A stretch of DNA of 64,000 nt from contig JAGAMO010000001.1 in NCBI GenBank assembly GCA_017624675.1, forward strand, positions 62,001 to 126,000. The letters are read 5' to 3'. Below the pieces are notes generated by a model. That model was given only the letters and a program-made list of their open reading frames with translations, ran no database searches and had not been told where the DNA came from. Positions 53,993-63,236 of the stretch are shown here, piece by piece. The stretch's first letter is position 1. Every line of letters begins with the position of its first letter. A program made the position numbers and the translations under genes. Source of the stretch: Clostridia bacterium. GTDB taxonomy: Bacteria > Bacillota > Clostridia > Oscillospirales > Acutalibacteraceae.

Positions 53993-54541
53993 TTATTTAA
54001 GAATAATTTCGAAGATTTTAGAGTAAATCTCAGAAGCGTGTTCTAAAAACTTCTGTTTAACAAATAACGCTTGGTCTTCATCACTTAAGAGCAACTTAAC
54101 ACTCATAAAAGGTTTGTTTTGGTCGAGGGCGGTGCAGTCAATAAATGTTCTGCCATCCTCCTCGTAAATTTTATATGAGGTTTCCTTGGTATTTCTTATA
54201 ATTACCATAGATTTAAGAACAGCTCTGTAAGCTCGTTCTTTAACAATGCTTGAAAGGTGGTAGCCAAGGGTTTCGGCAACATTGCGACCGGCATCGGTAA
54301 CAACATAATCGCCACTTTCATCAAACTCTTTAATATGACCGCTGTTTTCTAAAAAAGCCAGTGAATCACTAACCTCAAAAATATTGGCTATGCCCTCGCT
54401 GTGTAACACTTCGCAGAGCATATTACCGGACATTGGTTCTTCAATTGAAGACATTATATAACAAATCAGGGTACGAATATCAGCTGTTGTAAATAAACCG
54501 CCAATTTTTGATACTCCTGCAGAAATTGCATCTCTTTCCAA
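53993..54541 (-). CDS. DUF4364 family protein (predicted winged-helix)
   Basis: 182 aa. N-terminal winged-helix-like part (FTTADIRTLICYIMSSIEEPMSGNMLCEVLHSEGIANIFEVSDSL is the typical opening) followed by a C-terminal alpha/beta region. The pattern fits the DUF4364 family of clostridial predicted transcriptional regulators; its targets are unknown. AAGGAGTTTTAATTTT precedes the ATG. Confidence 0.8.
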   Translation of the reverse strand: MERDAISAGVSKIGGLFTTADIRTLICYIMSSIEEPMSGNMLCEVLHSEGIANIFEVSDSLAFLENSGHIKEFDESGDYVVTDAGRNVAETLGYHLSSIVKERAYRAVLKSMVIIRNTKETSYKIYEEDGRTFIDCTALDQNKPFMSVKLLLSDEDQALFVKQKFLEHASEIYSKIFEIILK

Positions 54542-54701
54542 AATTAAAACTCCTTAAACTTCGTTATATTTATTATATAATATTTTTCTAAAAATTCAAG
54601 TGTTTGAGCGTTTTATGTCGGGCAATGTCCAAAAATATTGCAAAAAATGTTTTATTATGATATGCTTGCGCTACAATAGGGAAAATAAAATTTATTATCA
54701 A

Positions 54702-54727
54702 TGAACCTTTCGGTATGTTTTTTCGAC
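54702..54727 (+). promoter_or_regulatory. Possible ECF-type autoregulatory promoter
   Basis: TGAACC (54702-54707), 16 bp, CGAC (54724-54727), resembling the TGAAAC-N16-CGTA pattern of ECF sigma-W type promoters. It lies 45 bp before the ECF sigma gene. A sigma-A-like pair, TTGCAA (54638-54643), 17 bp, TATGCT (54661-54666), lies further upstream. Confidence 0.4.
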
Positions 54728-54772
54728 TATATAAGTGAAACCGGTTTTAAAGAACTTATGGGAGGTGAGGCG

Positions 54773-56041
54773 ATGTCTAAATTTGAAGATTTGCTTTTCT
54801 GTAATCAATTGTCTGTTGAACGATTTGTGAAATTTAGGATTCCAAATGTTTCAGATGCGGAGGATATAGTGCAAGAGGTGTTTTTAACTGCATTTAAAAA
54901 CTTTGAGCAACTTAAAACAGAAGAATCTTTCAAAGCGTGGATAATAGGTATTGCACGACATAAATGTAATGATTATTTCAGGGAAAAATCTAAAGATTTA
55001 GAAATACCTATAGAAGAGTTGAACGAATTTCAACTTTCGCAAACACGATTTGGATATGTTGAGAACAATACAGTAGGCGATGTGTTGGAGTCACTTGGTG
55101 ATAAGGATAAACAAATTCTTTATCTATCATATTGGAAAGAGTTGCCTCAAACTGAAATCGCCGCAAGGTTGGGCATACCTATAGGAACTGTCAAAAGTCG
55201 CTTGTATACAGCTAAACAGAATTTCAAAAAGATATATCCAACAAACACTTATATTAAAAAGGTTGATGATGTTATGAATAAACTACCAGATAGATTACCT
55301 AATTATAAAATTACACCATTATCCAAAGCACCCTCTACTGTAAAATGTGAGGAACTCCAAGGTTTGAGTATTATACCAAAACTCGGAGAAAAAACAACTT
55401 GGGGATTGTATGATTTTGAAACCAAAAAATGCGATGAGTTTTCCGAGGTTAGCGTAATAGGTAAAGCAGAAATTCATGGTGTTGAAGGAGTTGAAATAAT
55501 TAGTATTCAACACGATATAAAAAACAATCGAAAAAACGAAAGAGTATTTGTTGCTCAATTGACAGATACGCATTGTCGATATTTATCTGAAACTCATCAA
55601 AAAAACGATGTGAAAAAGACCATAACATTCCTTGATGGTGAGATTTTTATGAACAATTGGGGTTTTGGTGAAGATAATTGCGGTAACGAAACTGAATTAA
55701 AACCCAAGGGCATCATAAAACGTATTGGAAACAATATTACCAAAACAGGTAATACTGAAGTAATAGACGTTGTAGGGGGGTTCAAAGTTGAAATCGGTGA
55801 AAAAACTTTCGATACAGTATGTGTAATGGAGTTGGGGCATTTTAACAATGCGGTTGCAATCGAACAGTATATTGATGCAAACGGAAGAACTATTCTTTGG
55901 CGTAGATTCAACCGTGATGATTGGGCAATAAAGCGGTATAAAAAGAAATGGAGCGAACAACTCCCCGACAACGAACAACTTATTATTAACGGAGAAACTT
56001 ATGTTCATTGGTATGACTGTATAACGGACTATATACTTTGA
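54773..56041 (+). CDS. ECF sigma factor with long C-terminal extension
   Basis: 422 aa. Sigma region 2 at ~10-75 (VSDAEDIVQEVFLTAFKNFEQL) and region 4 at ~100-155 (LPQTEIAARLGIPIGTVKSRLY) form a complete ECF sigma factor. It is followed by ~260 residues not found in minimal ECFs. The extension is soluble, beta-rich and contains several Cys and Trp; I do not recognise it. No anti-sigma gene is adjacent, so the extension may itself be the sensor (inference). ATG at 54773 follows GGGAGGTGAGG; an ATG at 54701 lies before that ribosome binding site. Confidence 0.85.
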   Translation: MSKFEDLLFCNQLSVERFVKFRIPNVSDAEDIVQEVFLTAFKNFEQLKTEESFKAWIIGIARHKCNDYFREKSKDLEIPIEELNEFQLSQTRFGYVENNTVGDVLESLGDKDKQILYLSYWKELPQTEIAARLGIPIGTVKSRLYTAKQNFKKIYPTNTYIKKVDDVMNKLPDRLPNYKITPLSKAPSTVKCEELQGLSIIPKLGEKTTWGLYDFETKKCDEFSEVSVIGKAEIHGVEGVEIISIQHDIKNNRKNERVFVAQLTDTHCRYLSETHQKNDVKKTITFLDGEIFMNNWGFGEDNCGNETELKPKGIIKRIGNNITKTGNTEVIDVVGGFKVEIGEKTFDTVCVMELGHFNNAVAIEQYIDANGRTILWRRFNRDDWAIKRYKKKWSEQLPDNEQLIINGETYVHWYDCITDYIL

Positions 56042-56166
56042 TTTTAAAGTCAAAACATAGCAGAGTACGGGGTAAGGCAGGAATAACTATCATACCTTTT
56101 GCAGTTTTACTGCTTAAAAACAGAGTTTTTAACTGAATTTTCTTCAGTATGATTTTAAAGGTCACG

Positions 56167-56230
56167 GTATGATTTTTGTCATACCATTAAAAATAGAGTT
56201 ATCTCGTAAATTCGGGATAACTCTATTCTC
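56167..56230 (+). terminator. Inverted repeats/terminator-like hairpin after the ECF sigma gene
   Basis: GGTATGA (56167-56173) pairs with TCATACC (56180-56186). A second hairpin pairs AATAGAGTTATC (56192 on) with GATAACTCTATT (56215-56226). The T-run is poor. Confidence 0.5.
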
Positions 56231-56302
56231 ATATATAACTTGAAAATCATGATCAAAAATGTTATATTAAATATAAGAAAGTGCTTGTTGTTATGCGGAA
56301 TC

Positions 56303-56475
56303 TTCAACTTGTGGAAGCGACTGCCACAAGTTGAAAATAGGAGCCTCCACTTGTTAGGGGAGGTGGCAAAACGGAGTTTTGACGGAGGGGTAGTTTTCTC
56401 TCCCTCAGTCTTTTGCTACGCAAAATCCAGCTCCCTCGTCAGAGGGAGCTCCAAAGGCGATTTGTCCCTAACTTA
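56303..56475. repeat. Interspersed multi-hairpin repeat (CTCCCTC/GAGGGAG type)
   Basis: Successive hairpins: TTCAACTTGTGG/CCACAAGTTGAA (12 bp, 56303-56335), CCTCC/GGAGG (56344-56363), TTTTGC-TAC-GCAAAA (56411-56425) and AGCTCCCTC-GTCA-GAGGGAGCT (56429-56450), closing with AAAGGCGATTTGTCCC. It is richer in G+C than the flanks. I recall this composite as a high-copy interspersed element in gut Clostridia genomes (from memory, not checked). It fills most of the 478-bp gap between the ECF gene and the flavoprotein gene. Confidence 0.65.
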
Positions 56476-56520
56476 ACACAAACATAATATATTTCTATTA
56501 AATATCAGAGGTTTTAAAGA

Positions 56521-57726
56521 ATGGTTAATGATTTGATTATAGTTGGCGGCGGTGCTTCAGGACTTTGCGCTGCAGTATATTTTAAGCAAAAATACCCAAA
56601 CTCTACTGTGCGTATTTTAGAAGCTTTACCGCGTGTTGGTAAGAAACTAGCACTAACGGGCAACGGCAGATGCAACATTACAAATAAAAACATAAATCTT
56701 TCCCGCTATCACGGGAAAGATACTGAATTTTGCCGATATGCCCTAGATAAATATGATGTGGGTTTCACAAAAGAGTTTTTTGAGAAAATCGGTGTCGAGA
56801 TTATATTTGAAGAGGACAAGGCTTATCCGTCTTCTTTTCAAGCCTCATCCGTTGTTGACTGTTTAAGATTTGCTTGTGATGAATTGGGTGTTATTACACA
56901 CACCGAAACCCCTGTTACTGATATTCAAATCTCAAATGGTAATTATAGAGTTATATCAAATCAAATGAGTTTTTTAAGCAAAAATCTAATAATTGCAACG
57001 GGCGGTCTAGCAGGTGGTGAGAGGCTTGGTTGTGACGGAAAAATGTTTAATATTCTTAAAAAAGCCGATTTTAAAGTTGCACCTCAAAAGCCTACAATCG
57101 TTCAAATTAAAACCGAAACAGATATTGTTAAACAATTAAAGGGTATTAAAATTAATGCTGTGGCAAAACTCGGCTCTCGCAGTGATTTTGGCGAAGTTTT
57201 GTTTTGTGATTACGGTCTTTCGGGTCCCGCAATCCTTCAAATCTCACGAGAAGCGTCATACTTAGACAAACCGCAAATTACACTTGATATTATTCCTGAT
57301 ATCAATTTTAACGAGCTTTGCGAACTTTTAACCAATCGTGTAAACAGTCTTAAAGAGCGCACTTTAGATGAGTTTTTTACAGGTATGCTTCAAAAACGTG
57401 TTGGTCAAGTGTTGTTAAAGCAAATCGGTTGCAAACTTATTGAAAAGGTTTCAACTCTTGATATAAAGAAAATCAAGGCTTTGGCGGCTATTATGAAAAA
57501 GTGGGAGTTTGCAGTTACGGGCACAACAGGTTTTTCTAACGCTCAGGCAACTGCGGGTGGACTTGCTACAAAAGAATTTAATAACGAAACAATGGAGAAT
57601 AAATCAACCAATAACCTTTACTGTATAGGTGAAATTTTAGATGTTGACGGTGATTGCGGCGGCTTTAATTTGCAATGGGCTTGGAGCTCCGCTTTTTGTG
57701 CTGTTGATGCCTTAAGGAATGTATAA
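56521..57726 (+). CDS. HI0933/YhiN family FAD-dependent oxidoreductase (aminoacetone oxidase type)
   Basis: 401 aa. FAD-binding GGGASGLCAAVYF near the N-terminus, then the family hallmark GKKLALTGNGRCNITN. The C-terminal GEILDVDGDCGGFNLQWAWSSAF is also diagnostic. The enzymatic substrate of the family is not settled; some members are annotated aminoacetone oxidases. Its last codon overlaps the start of the next flavoprotein gene by one base. Confidence 0.92.
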   Translation: MVNDLIIVGGGASGLCAAVYFKQKYPNSTVRILEALPRVGKKLALTGNGRCNITNKNINLSRYHGKDTEFCRYALDKYDVGFTKEFFEKIGVEIIFEEDKAYPSSFQASSVVDCLRFACDELGVITHTETPVTDIQISNGNYRVISNQMSFLSKNLIIATGGLAGGERLGCDGKMFNILKKADFKVAPQKPTIVQIKTETDIVKQLKGIKINAVAKLGSRSDFGEVLFCDYGLSGPAILQISREASYLDKPQITLDIIPDINFNELCELLTNRVNSLKERTLDEFFTGMLQKRVGQVLLKQIGCKLIEKVSTLDIKKIKALAAIMKKWEFAVTGTTGFSNAQATAGGLATKEFNNETMENKSTNNLYCIGEILDVDGDCGGFNLQWAWSSAFCAVDALRNV

Positions 57727-59288
57727 TGTTACTGATAAATAATTTGAATTTGCCGCTTGATACGGATTTTCAAAACTTGAAACCGAGTCTGGAAAAAACA
57801 CTTAAATGCAAACTGAAAGAGGTTAAACTATACCGAAAATCTGTTGACGCGAGAAGAAAACAAGATGTGCATTTTTGTTGCTCGGTTTTGGTTTCAAACG
57901 ATAATGAGGATAAGATTTTAAAATTCAATAAGAATGCTATGCCTTATACCGAAAAGGAATATGTATGGCAAAAGTGTGATAAAATTCCAAATAATAGACC
58001 TGTCGTTGTGGGTTTTGGCCCTGCTGGTATGTTTTGTGCTTTAACTCTGGCACGTGCAGGTCTTAAACCACTCGTTATTGAGCGTGGCGGCAGTGTTGAC
58101 GAGCGTACAAAGGCTGTAAAAGATTTTTTCAGTGGCGAAAAGCTTGACCCCGAAAACAACGTCCAATTTGGCGAGGGCGGAGCTGGTACTTTTTCTGACG
58201 GAAAACTTACAACGGGTATTAAAAATCCGAGAGCCAAGACGGTTATCAAGGTGTTAAACCAAATGGGTGCTAAGGATAATATTCTAACCGATGCAAAACC
58301 TCATATTGGCACTGACATTTTAGTTAGCGTTGTAAAAAACATACGAAAAGAAATAATTTCTCTCGGCGGCGAAATTTTATTTAACACAAGGCTAGATGAT
58401 ATTGAAATTGCTGACGGAAAGATTGTTTCTATTACTGCAAATGCCAATAAAATTCCTTGTGATACAGTTGTTTTAGCAACGGGTCATTCTGCAAGGGATA
58501 CCTATAAAATGATTTTATGCAAGGGTGCTGATATGGTACAAAAGCCCTTTGCGGTGGGTGTTAGAATAGAACATTTACAGACTGATATTAACAAGGCCTT
58601 ATACGGCGAATTTCATAATCATAAAAACCTTAGTGCTGCTGACTATAAATTGGCTACCCATTTAGAAAACGGCAGGGGAGTTTATACATTTTGTATGTGC
58701 CCCGGAGGCGAGGTTATAAATGCTTCAAGCCACTTGGGTGGTATTGCAGTGAACGGAATGAGTAACAGCAAACGTGATGCTGAGAATGCAAACAGCGCCG
58801 TCTTAGTTGGTGTTGAGCCGTCAGATTTTCCGTCAAGCGATATTCTTGCCGGATGCGAGCTACAAGAAAAAATAGAAAAAGCGGCATATAGTATTGGCGA
58901 AGGCGCTGTGCCTATCAATACAGTTGGCAACTTTGTTTTTGGCAAAGAATTTAAAATTGGCAGGGTAAAGCCATCTGTTAAACCAAGCTATGTTTATGCG
59001 GATTTCACTAAAATTCTCCCTCAGTTTGTTTGTGAAAGTTTAAAAGAGGGAATCAAAAACTTTGGCAAAAAAATATCGGGTTTTGATGACTGTGAGGCAA
59101 TTTTAACAGCACCTGAAACGAGAAGTTCTGCACCTGTGAGAATACTCAGAAGCGATGATTTCCAAAGTAATTTAAAAGGAATTTATCCTTGTGGTGAGGG
59201 CGCTGGGTATGCGGGAGGAATCGTATCCGCCGCAGTTGATGGTATGACTGTTGCCGAGAAAATCATTGAGAATTTAAATACAAATTGA
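57726..59288 (+). CDS. FAD-dependent oxidoreductase (COG2509 type)
   Basis: 520 aa. Residues ~1-85 form a distinctive N-terminal domain, followed by FAD-binding VVGFGPAGMFCALTLARAGL near residue 95 and a closing GGIVSAAVDGMTVAEKI. This is the uncharacterised FAD-dependent dehydrogenase family of COG2509. It is translationally coupled (TAATG) to the upstream flavoprotein and may share a role. Its 3' end overlaps the convergent gene by 26 bp. Confidence 0.9.
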   Translation: MLLINNLNLPLDTDFQNLKPSLEKTLKCKLKEVKLYRKSVDARRKQDVHFCCSVLVSNDNEDKILKFNKNAMPYTEKEYVWQKCDKIPNNRPVVVGFGPAGMFCALTLARAGLKPLVIERGGSVDERTKAVKDFFSGEKLDPENNVQFGEGGAGTFSDGKLTTGIKNPRAKTVIKVLNQMGAKDNILTDAKPHIGTDILVSVVKNIRKEIISLGGEILFNTRLDDIEIADGKIVSITANANKIPCDTVVLATGHSARDTYKMILCKGADMVQKPFAVGVRIEHLQTDINKALYGEFHNHKNLSAADYKLATHLENGRGVYTFCMCPGGEVINASSHLGGIAVNGMSNSKRDAENANSAVLVGVEPSDFPSSDILAGCELQEKIEKAAYSIGEGAVPINTVGNFVFGKEFKIGRVKPSVKPSYVYADFTKILPQFVCESLKEGIKNFGKKISGFDDCEAILTAPETRSSAPVRILRSDDFQSNLKGIYPCGEGAGYAGGIVSAAVDGMTVAEKIIENLNTN

Positions 59289-59808
59289 CTGGGGACAACG
59301 GGTCTATACAGTAGTAAAATGCTGTGTCAAAATCCGTTGTCTTTTTTTGTGTTTTTTCAAAATTTAACTGAATATAGACGGTTTTCGTATTTAAAGATTT
59401 TAGCATAATACCGCCGAGTGTTCCAACCAATTTTTTGAGTATTTTGTCGGGTTTGAATTTTGATTTAATAATAATTTTTTCTTTTAAGATATACATTTTA
59501 AGAAATTCACTTTTTCTTGCAATATTTAGTAAAATGCAGGTAAGAATTTTTTGATTTACAAGGTAATTTCCCTTAATATGAAGATTGTAATTAAATTTTT
59601 TATAGAATATTACTGCATTAAAAAGTTCACTGCAAAATTCTTCTAAATTGAGTGGGGATATATTATCGGAAATTGTCGCCTCAAATTCATAAATTTTTCT
59701 CAAATTATCTAAATATTTTGGCTTAATACTATCTTTTAATATCAGCTTTTGGTATATTAAACGCAGAGAGTTAGCGTACATCTCTAATTTATTTGGGTAA
59801 TATATCAA
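59263..59808 (-). CDS. Unknown protein, possibly a degenerate histidine-kinase-like ATPase
   Basis: 181 aa from a TTG at 59808, with GAGGTG six bases upstream (a GTG at 59815-59817 lies inside that site). The N-terminal half is helical. The C-terminal half has VNQKILTCILLNIARKS, which resembles the N-box of sensor kinases, and a later LVGTLGGIMLKSLN, which resembles a worn G2 box. No phospho-accepting His motif is clear. The fold suggestion is weak. It is more AT-rich and Lys/Ile-rich than its neighbours and overlaps the previous gene's 3' end. Confidence 0.65.
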   Translation of the reverse strand: MIYYPNKLEMYANSLRLIYQKLILKDSIKPKYLDNLRKIYEFEATISDNISPLNLEEFCSELFNAVIFYKKFNYNLHIKGNYLVNQKILTCILLNIARKSEFLKMYILKEKIIIKSKFKPDKILKKLVGTLGGIMLKSLNTKTVYIQLNFEKTQKKTTDFDTAFYYCIDPLSPVNLYLNSQ

Positions 59809-59886
59809 TTTTAACACCTCAAATTACATATATATTATGCCAATATACAAAAAATAAAAATGATATTAAAATTTGTCATAAATTAC

Positions 59887-59915
59887 TTGCAAAAAAATTA
59901 ACAATCGGTTATAAT
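59887..59915 (+). promoter_or_regulatory. Promoter of gap
   Basis: TTGCAA (59887-59892), 17 bp, TATAAT (59910-59915), 31 bp before the ATG. Confidence 0.75.
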
Positions 59916-59945
59916 ATTTAAAGAAAATTTTAGGAGGTTATTCCA

Positions 59946-60956
59946 ATGGTTAAAGTTGCTATTAATGGTTTTGGCCGCATCGGTCGTCTTGCATTCCGCC
60001 AGATGTTCGGTGCAGAGGGTTATGAGGTTGTTGCTATTAATGACCTTACCAGCCCCAAAATGCTCGCTCACTTATTAAAGTACGACTCTGCTCAGGGCAG
60101 ATATGCTCTTGCTGACACTGTTGTTGCAGGTGAGGACAGCATCACTGTTGACGGTAAAACAATCAAGATTTATGCTGAGAAAGACGCTAAGGACCTTCCT
60201 TGGGGCGAAATCGGCGTAGACGTTGTTTTAGAGTGCACAGGTTTCTATTGTTCTAAAGAAAAGTCACAGGCTCACATTGATGCCGGTGCTAAAAAGGTTG
60301 TTATCTCTGCTCCTGCAGGTTCTGACCTTAAGACTATCGTTTACAGCGTAAACGAGCAGACTCTTTCTGCAGATGATACTATCATCTCTGCTGCATCTTG
60401 CACAACCAACTGCTTGGCTCCTATGGCTGCTACTTTGAATAAGTATGCTCCTATCCAGAGCGGTATCATGACCACTGTTCATGCTTGGACAGGCGACCAG
60501 ATGGTTCTTGACGGTCCTCACAGAAAGGGTGACCTTCGTCGTGCACGTGCTGCTGCTTGCAACATCGTTCCTAACTCTACAGGTGCTGCTAAGGCTATCG
60601 GCCTTGTTATCCCTGAGTTAAACGGCAAGCTCATCGGTTCTGCTCAGCGTGTTCCTGTTCCTACAGGTTCTACTACCATCCTCGTTGCTGTTGTTAAGGG
60701 CAAGGATGTTACCAAAGAGGGCATCAATGCTGCTATGAAGGCTGCTGCTTCTGATTCCTTCGGTTACACCGAGGAAGAGCTCGTTTCTTCTGACATCATC
60801 GGTATCAGATACGGTTCTTTATTCGATGCTACTCAGACAATGGTTACTAAGATTGACGACGATACCTATCAGGTACAGGTTGTTTCTTGGTATGATAACG
60901 AGAACAGCTACACCAGCCAGATGGTTCGTACAATTAAGTACTTCGCTGAAATCTAA
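59946..60956 (+). CDS. gap: Glyceraldehyde-3-phosphate dehydrogenase
   Basis: 336 aa NAD-dependent glycolytic enzyme. NAD-binding [15 protein letters not shown] at the N-terminus and catalytic Cys152 in [12 protein letters not shown] are intact. The [15 protein letters not shown] end is standard. TAGGAGGT precedes the ATG. Its codon use looks more biased, with more C-ending codons than its neighbours, as expected of a highly expressed gene. Own promoter and terminator. Confidence 0.98.
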   Translation: MVKVAINGFGRIGRLAFRQMFGAEGYEVVAINDLTSPKMLAHLLKYDSAQGRYALADTVVAGEDSITVDGKTIKIYAEKDAKDLPWGEIGVDVVLECTGFYCSKEKSQAHIDAGAKKVVISAPAGSDLKTIVYSVNEQTLSADDTIISAASCTTNCLAPMAATLNKYAPIQSGIMTTVHAWTGDQMVLDGPHRKGDLRRARAAACNIVPNSTGAAKAIGLVIPELNGKLIGSAQRVPVPTGSTTILVAVVKGKDVTKEGINAAMKAAASDSFGYTEEELVSSDIIGIRYGSLFDATQTMVTKIDDDTYQVQVVSWYDNENSYTSQMVRTIKYFAEI

Positions 60957-60975
60957 TAACAATAATCGTTATATA

Positions 60976-61008
60976 AAAAACAGACATCTTACGATGTCTG
61001 TTTTTTTG
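60976..61008. terminator. Bidirectional terminator after gap
   Basis: AAACAGACATC pairs with GATGTCTGTTT around TTAC, followed by a T-run. The A-run on the left serves the convergent ABC gene. Confidence 0.9.
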
Positions 61009-61010
61009 GT

Positions 61011-62774
61011 TTAGGTTAATTTGTTTGCCATTTCATAGAATTTATAGTAAATTCCTTTTTTATCCATTAAGGCTTCGTGGTTGCCTTCTTCAACAATTCC
61101 ATCTTCGGTCAAAACCAAAATGCGGTCGGCATTGCGAATTGTTGAAAGTCTATGTGCTATTGTAAGGGTTGTTCTGCCCTCGCTCAAGCGTTCTAAAGAT
61201 TTAGCAACGATTAACTCGCTTTCGTTATCAAGAGCGCTTGTAGCCTCATCTAAAATGATAATAGGGGGATTTTTTAGGAAAACACGGGCAATGCTTATTC
61301 TTTGCTTTTGTCCGCCCGAGAGTTTAACACCCCGTTCGCCGACATAGGTGTGATAACCGTCTTTAAGTTCACGGATAAACTCATCAGCACCCGCTTTTTT
61401 GGCGGCATCTATAATTTCTTCTTCGGTGGCGTCGGGTCTGCCATAGGCAATATTTTCGTATACAGTTCCCGAGAACAGATAAACATCCTGTTGAACAATG
61501 CCAATATTATTTCTCAAAGATTTTAACGTATACGCTTTAACATTCTCACCGTCAAGGGTAATTTCACCGTTAGTAATTTCATAAAAACGGGGGATAAGGT
61601 TGCAAAGTGTTGTTTTGCCGCCACCCGATGGACCGACTAAAGCCACCTTTTCACCGCTTTTTATATTGAGATTTAAATTTGTGAAAACTGTGTTAATTTC
61701 ACCTGAATATTTAAAATCAACATTTTTAAATTCAATGTTGCCTTTGGGGTTAATAAGCGGTTTTGCATTAGGCTCGTCAAATATTTCAACATCAGAGTCC
61801 ATAATCTGCAAAAATCTTTCAATACCAGTAAGTCCACGGTTGAATTGTTCGGAAAATTCAATAATACGCCGAACGGTTGTTATAAATGTTGTAACATAAA
61901 GAAGATATGCTACAAGGTCACCTGCGTTGATTTTGCCATCAATTAAGAATAAACTTCCCGCAATGACAACAACGGCATATATAAGACCGTCAAACAGTCT
62001 GGTAGAGGTTGAGAAAGCACCCATATATAAATATGAAAGCTTTTTCAGGTCGAAGAATTTTCTGTTATCTTTTTCAAATTTTGCTTCCTCAAGTTCTTCA
62101 TTTGCAAATGCCTTAACAACACCTTGACCTAAGAGAGAGTCTTCAATTCGTGCATTCAATTCACCTGTAAGCACTCGGTTTTTGCGGAAGGTTTCTTTCA
62201 TCTTGCGGCTTAAAAGTCCGCAAACTATAAGCATTAAGGGAATTATTGCAAAGATAATAAGTGTTAGCGGAACATTAATGTTTATCAGAATTAAAAATGA
62301 TGCAATTCCTTTAATAGCCGCAATAAAAAACTCTTCGGGACAATGGTGTGAAAATTCGGTAACATCAAAAAGGTCATTTGTAATTCGACCCATTATCTGA
62401 CCAACCTTTGTGTTGTCAAAGTAGGTGTAGGAAAGTTTGTGCAAGTGACTGTAAGCGTCACGCCGCATTTGTGTTTCTATTTTCACGCCCATAACATGAC
62501 CTGCATACGCCATATAGTAATAAGCGGCAGAGTCAATAAGACGAAGCGTGATATAAAGTCCGCCAATTTTTAATACATAGGCAACAGTAAGAGTTGCAAA
62601 TCCATCAATACCTGCATTAGTGATTTCTCTCATAATGAGTGGTAATACAATTTCGCAAACTGTTGTAAGCGCCGCGCAAACAAGGTCTATTACAACTGTT
62701 ACAACGTTGTTTTTATAATAAGGCAAAAACCTTTTTATAAGGATGCTTGTTTTATATTGTCTGTCATTTTTCAT
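61011..62774 (-). CDS. ABC exporter, fused permease and ATPase
   Basis: 587 aa. The six-helix membrane domain (~1-310) is followed by an ATPase domain: Walker A GPSGGGKTT, Q-loop GIVQQDVYLF, signature LSGGQKQRISIARV, Walker B IILDEATSALD and the H-loop in IAHRLSTI. This is a half-transporter of the MsbA/BmrA type that should act as a homodimer, as no second half is adjacent. The substrate is unknown. The ribosome binding site is GAGG, 8-10 nt before the ATG, just past the pyrI terminator. Confidence 0.92.
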   Translation of the reverse strand: MKNDRQYKTSILIKRFLPYYKNNVVTVVIDLVCAALTTVCEIVLPLIMREITNAGIDGFATLTVAYVLKIGGLYITLRLIDSAAYYYMAYAGHVMGVKIETQMRRDAYSHLHKLSYTYFDNTKVGQIMGRITNDLFDVTEFSHHCPEEFFIAAIKGIASFLILININVPLTLIIFAIIPLMLIVCGLLSRKMKETFRKNRVLTGELNARIEDSLLGQGVVKAFANEELEEAKFEKDNRKFFDLKKLSYLYMGAFSTSTRLFDGLIYAVVVIAGSLFLIDGKINAGDLVAYLLYVTTFITTVRRIIEFSEQFNRGLTGIERFLQIMDSDVEIFDEPNAKPLINPKGNIEFKNVDFKYSGEINTVFTNLNLNIKSGEKVALVGPSGGGKTTLCNLIPRFYEITNGEITLDGENVKAYTLKSLRNNIGIVQQDVYLFSGTVYENIAYGRPDATEEEIIDAAKKAGADEFIRELKDGYHTYVGERGVKLSGGQKQRISIARVFLKNPPIIILDEATSALDNESELIVAKSLERLSEGRTTLTIAHRLSTIRNADRILVLTEDGIVEEGNHEALMDKKGIYYKFYEMANKLT

Positions 62775-62785
62775 ATAAAAACCTC

Positions 62786-62808
62786 AAAGGCACCGAAGCG
62801 GTGCCTTT
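62786..62808 (-). terminator. Terminator of pyrBI
   Basis: AAAGGCACCG pairs with CGGTGCCTTT around AAG. On the minus strand it lies 10 bp past the pyrI stop. Confidence 0.8.
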
Positions 62809-62818
62809 TAAAATAAAA

Positions 62819-63235
62819 CTATTTTGCTTCTGCTTCACAGTAAAGACATCTGTAAACACGCTTTTCGGGGTCGGAAAGGGTGAAAATCTGTTCAAGCTCT
62901 TGCTCGGTTGTTGTGATACAGCGTGGGTTTTTACACTTGATTACATTAACAAGTCTTTGAGGCAATTCAATGGACTTTTTTTCCACAATTTTGCCGTCTT
63001 TGATTATATTAACGGTTATATCGGGGTCAACATAACCTAAAATATCGGTATTAACCTCAAATTCGGTATCAATTTTAATAATGTCCTTAATTCCTGTCTT
63101 GCGGCTTGGAACATTCTTAATAAGTGCAACCGAAGCGTCCAGAGAGTCTAAATTCAAAAGCTCATAAATCATCATGCCTTTTTTAGCAGTGATGTGGTCA
63201 ATTACAATTCCGTTTTTAATTGAATCAATATTCAT
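62819..63235 (-). CDS. pyrI: Aspartate carbamoyltransferase regulatory subunit
   Basis: 138 aa. The N-terminal nucleotide-binding domain (GIVIDHITAKKG) and the C-terminal zinc site, Cx4C (CKNPRC) and CxxC (CLYC), match PyrI. It binds CTP/ATP and confers allosteric control on PyrB. Starts 1 bp after the pyrB stop, so the two are coupled. Confidence 0.95.
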   Translation of the reverse strand: MNIDSIKNGIVIDHITAKKGMMIYELLNLDSLDASVALIKNVPSRKTGIKDIIKIDTEFEVNTDILGYVDPDITVNIIKDGKIVEKKSIELPQRLVNVIKCKNPRCITTTEQELEQIFTLSDPEKRVYRCLYCEAEAK

Positions 63236-63236
63236 T

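Noticed and set aside
56240..56476. 78-codon plus-strand frame over the hairpin repeat
   Set aside because: Encoded mostly by the repeat itself and lacks a ribosome binding site; likely a spurious hypothetical protein.
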